Assembly: GCA_007123195.1 (NCBI GenBank)
Contig: SKLO01000553.1
Coordinates: 1 to 15,024 of the forward strand
Direction of reading: 5' to 3'
Origin: Verrucomicrobiales bacterium
GTDB taxonomy: Bacteria; Verrucomicrobiota; Verrucomicrobiia; Verrucomicrobiales; SKLO01
DNA: 15,024 bases
The stretch's first letter is position 1. Every line of letters starts with the position of its first letter. The notes beneath the pieces were generated by a model. That model saw only the letters and a program-made list of their open reading frames with translations, did not search any database and had not been told where the DNA came from. A program made the translations under genes and the position numbers. Below, piece after piece: positions 14,131-15,024 of this stretch.

Positions 14131-15024
14131 TCAGGGGGATCCATCGAGGGCACTGCCGAGCCACAGCCGCGGATGCGCCGCGGGATTGGCGTGGCGGCCG
14201 GAGGCGAACCAGATCAGGTGGGCGACGTGCTCGGTGGCACCGCTGAGCCGCAGCGACAGGGTGGCGGGCAGGTCCCGGCGCTCGTCGTCGTCGAGCAGCG
14301 GGGTGAGGTCGACCACCACGGGTGTGCCGGTTTGGAAGGGACCGCCGAACTCGACCGCGGGCCGGTTTGCCAGGGCCGGGCGCGGGTGGTTCCAGCTCAG
14401 GCCGGATTCGTCCCAGTCGTGCTCTGCTCCTGTCAGGGTGCGCTCGACGCGGATGCTCATCTCGTTGGCGCGCGAGCCGAGATCGACCGGAGTGAGCTCC
14501 AGCACCAGATCGATCACGTCCCCGGCGTCGGCCGCGTTGAATCCCGTGAGGTCAAAGCGAAGGTAAATTTCGCGGGCGTGGTCGTCGGTGTAGTTCTTCA
14601 GGCCGAGCCGGTCTTCGTCGCCGAAGTTGCGGTTGGGTTCACCGTCCTTGATGTAGGTGGAGGCCGCGACCGGCACGGCCTGGCGCGGCGGGAGCACGGT
14701 GAGGTTCAGCAGTCGGCGCACCTGGCGGCCGTCGGCATCCTGATTGACCACGGTCAGCTGGTGTTGGCCGGTCCGATCGGGCAGACCGCCAAGGCTGCCG
14801 TGCACCCAGCGCAGGCCGTGGTCGGTCAGGGCGGCGGCGCCTTGCAGATCGGCCGGCACCCACGGTCGCGGTGCCGCCGGGTCGTGGGGAGTGAGGCTGT
14901 GCTGCCAGAATTCGCCAACCCTGGCCGGCGGCAGGTCAACCTCGGCGCTGTCGGGTCGCAGCGACGGATCAAACAGGCGGTTGAGGAAATCGCCGCGGGT
15001 CAGCTCGCCGTCGGCCTGGAGCAA
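14131..15024 (-). CDS. C-terminal part of an exported DNRLRE/CBM96-like protein (partial)
   Basis: The frame enters from the right edge and ends at TGA (14133-14131), leaving 297 residues. The first visible segment, 'ADGELTRGDFLNRLF', looks like the end of an EF-hand loop. Residues about 55-112 resemble a putative-Ig/cadherin-like module ('LTDHGLRWVHG', 'TGQHQLTVVNQDADG'). Residues about 118-297 match DNRLRE-type jelly-roll domains (CBM96 family), with 'ASTYIKDGEPNRNFGDED', 'REIYLRFDLTGF' and 'PRLWLGSA'. Such domains hang on large secreted carbohydrate-active or adhesion proteins. No catalytic region is in view, and the N-terminus lies outside the window. It ends 61 bp before the binding-protein gene on the same strand, so it may be the operon's upstream gene and supply or bind the imported glycan. 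Confidence 0.8.
   Translation of the reverse strand: MLQADGELTRGDFLNRLFDPSLRPDSAEVDLPPARVGEFWQHSLTPHDPAAPRPWVPADLQGAAALTDHGLRWVHGSLGGLPDRTGQHQLTVVNQDADGRQVRRLLNLTVLPPRQAVPVAASTYIKDGEPNRNFGDEDRLGLKNYTDDHAREIYLRFDLTGFNAADAGDVIDLVLELTPVDLGSRANEMSIRVERTLTGAEHDWDESGLSWNHPRPALANRPAVEFGGPFQTGTPVVVDLTPLLDDDERRDLPATLSLRLSGATEHVAHLIWFASGRHANPAAHPRLWLGSALDGSP

Noticed and set aside
12372..14246. 624-codon plus-strand frame opposite the MalF-type permease and the binding protein
   Set aside because: It is the antisense of two motif-rich genes, crosses the boundary between them, and gives a Gly/Ala/Val-rich translation without domains.

Overview
The window is about 15 kb of GC-rich bacterial chromosome that is densely coding apart from two intergenic stretches (97-588 and 2572-2826). 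The gene content points to a heterotrophic bacterium that feeds on carbohydrates. It includes a GntR-headed regulator with a sugar-repressor-type sensor, secreted jelly-roll and beta-propeller-like proteins, a CUT1-type ABC sugar importer, and a DNRLRE/CBM96-type surface protein. These families, together with CCGGTGGT/ACCACCGG and ATCCCTCCAGGAT palindromic repeats, resemble what I remember from the Planctomycetota-Verrucomicrobiota group, most likely Verrucomicrobiota (Opitutae). That placement is inference; no rRNA or other marker gene is present.

Layout. At 1-96 is the last 31 codons of an EVE-domain-like protein (+). Bases 97-588 carry no gene. They hold a strong minus-strand terminator (210-257) and a cluster of REP-like palindromes (about 313-569). 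The minus-strand GntR/LacI-hybrid regulator (589-1722) follows. Its upstream region carries a promoter candidate, a tandem 14-bp direct repeat and an imperfect palindrome. Next is a small exported jelly-roll-type protein (1852-2571, minus). Across a divergent intergenic region lies a secreted beta-propeller-like protein of unknown function (2827-4332, plus).

The centre (about 4448-9696, plus) is a compact formate module. Its first gene is a fused NuoE-NuoF-type diaphorase subunit. The second is a Cys-type molybdenum/tungsten formate dehydrogenase catalytic subunit whose start overlaps the preceding stop. The third is an FNT-family formate channel. Together they suggest import or export of formate coupled to NAD(P)-linked formate oxidation, or the reverse reaction. 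No FdsC/FdhD-type maturation gene lies in the window.

The right third (9764-15024, minus, convergent with the formate module) is an apparent transport operon. In transcription order it has a DNRLRE/EF-hand-like exported protein (partial, enters from the right edge), a lipoprotein sugar-binding protein, a MalF-type permease, a MalG-type permease and an MsmK/UgpC-type ATPase. The binding protein and first permease overlap by 8 bp, as do the two permeases, and the second permease appears to use a TTG start with a good Shine-Dalgarno sequence. I found no rRNA, tRNA, CRISPR array, phage, toxin-antitoxin or recognisable defence gene. The most unusual items are the two-gene formate dehydrogenase architecture, the repeat cluster and the regulator's promoter region. 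Nothing here convincingly shows a wholly new system.
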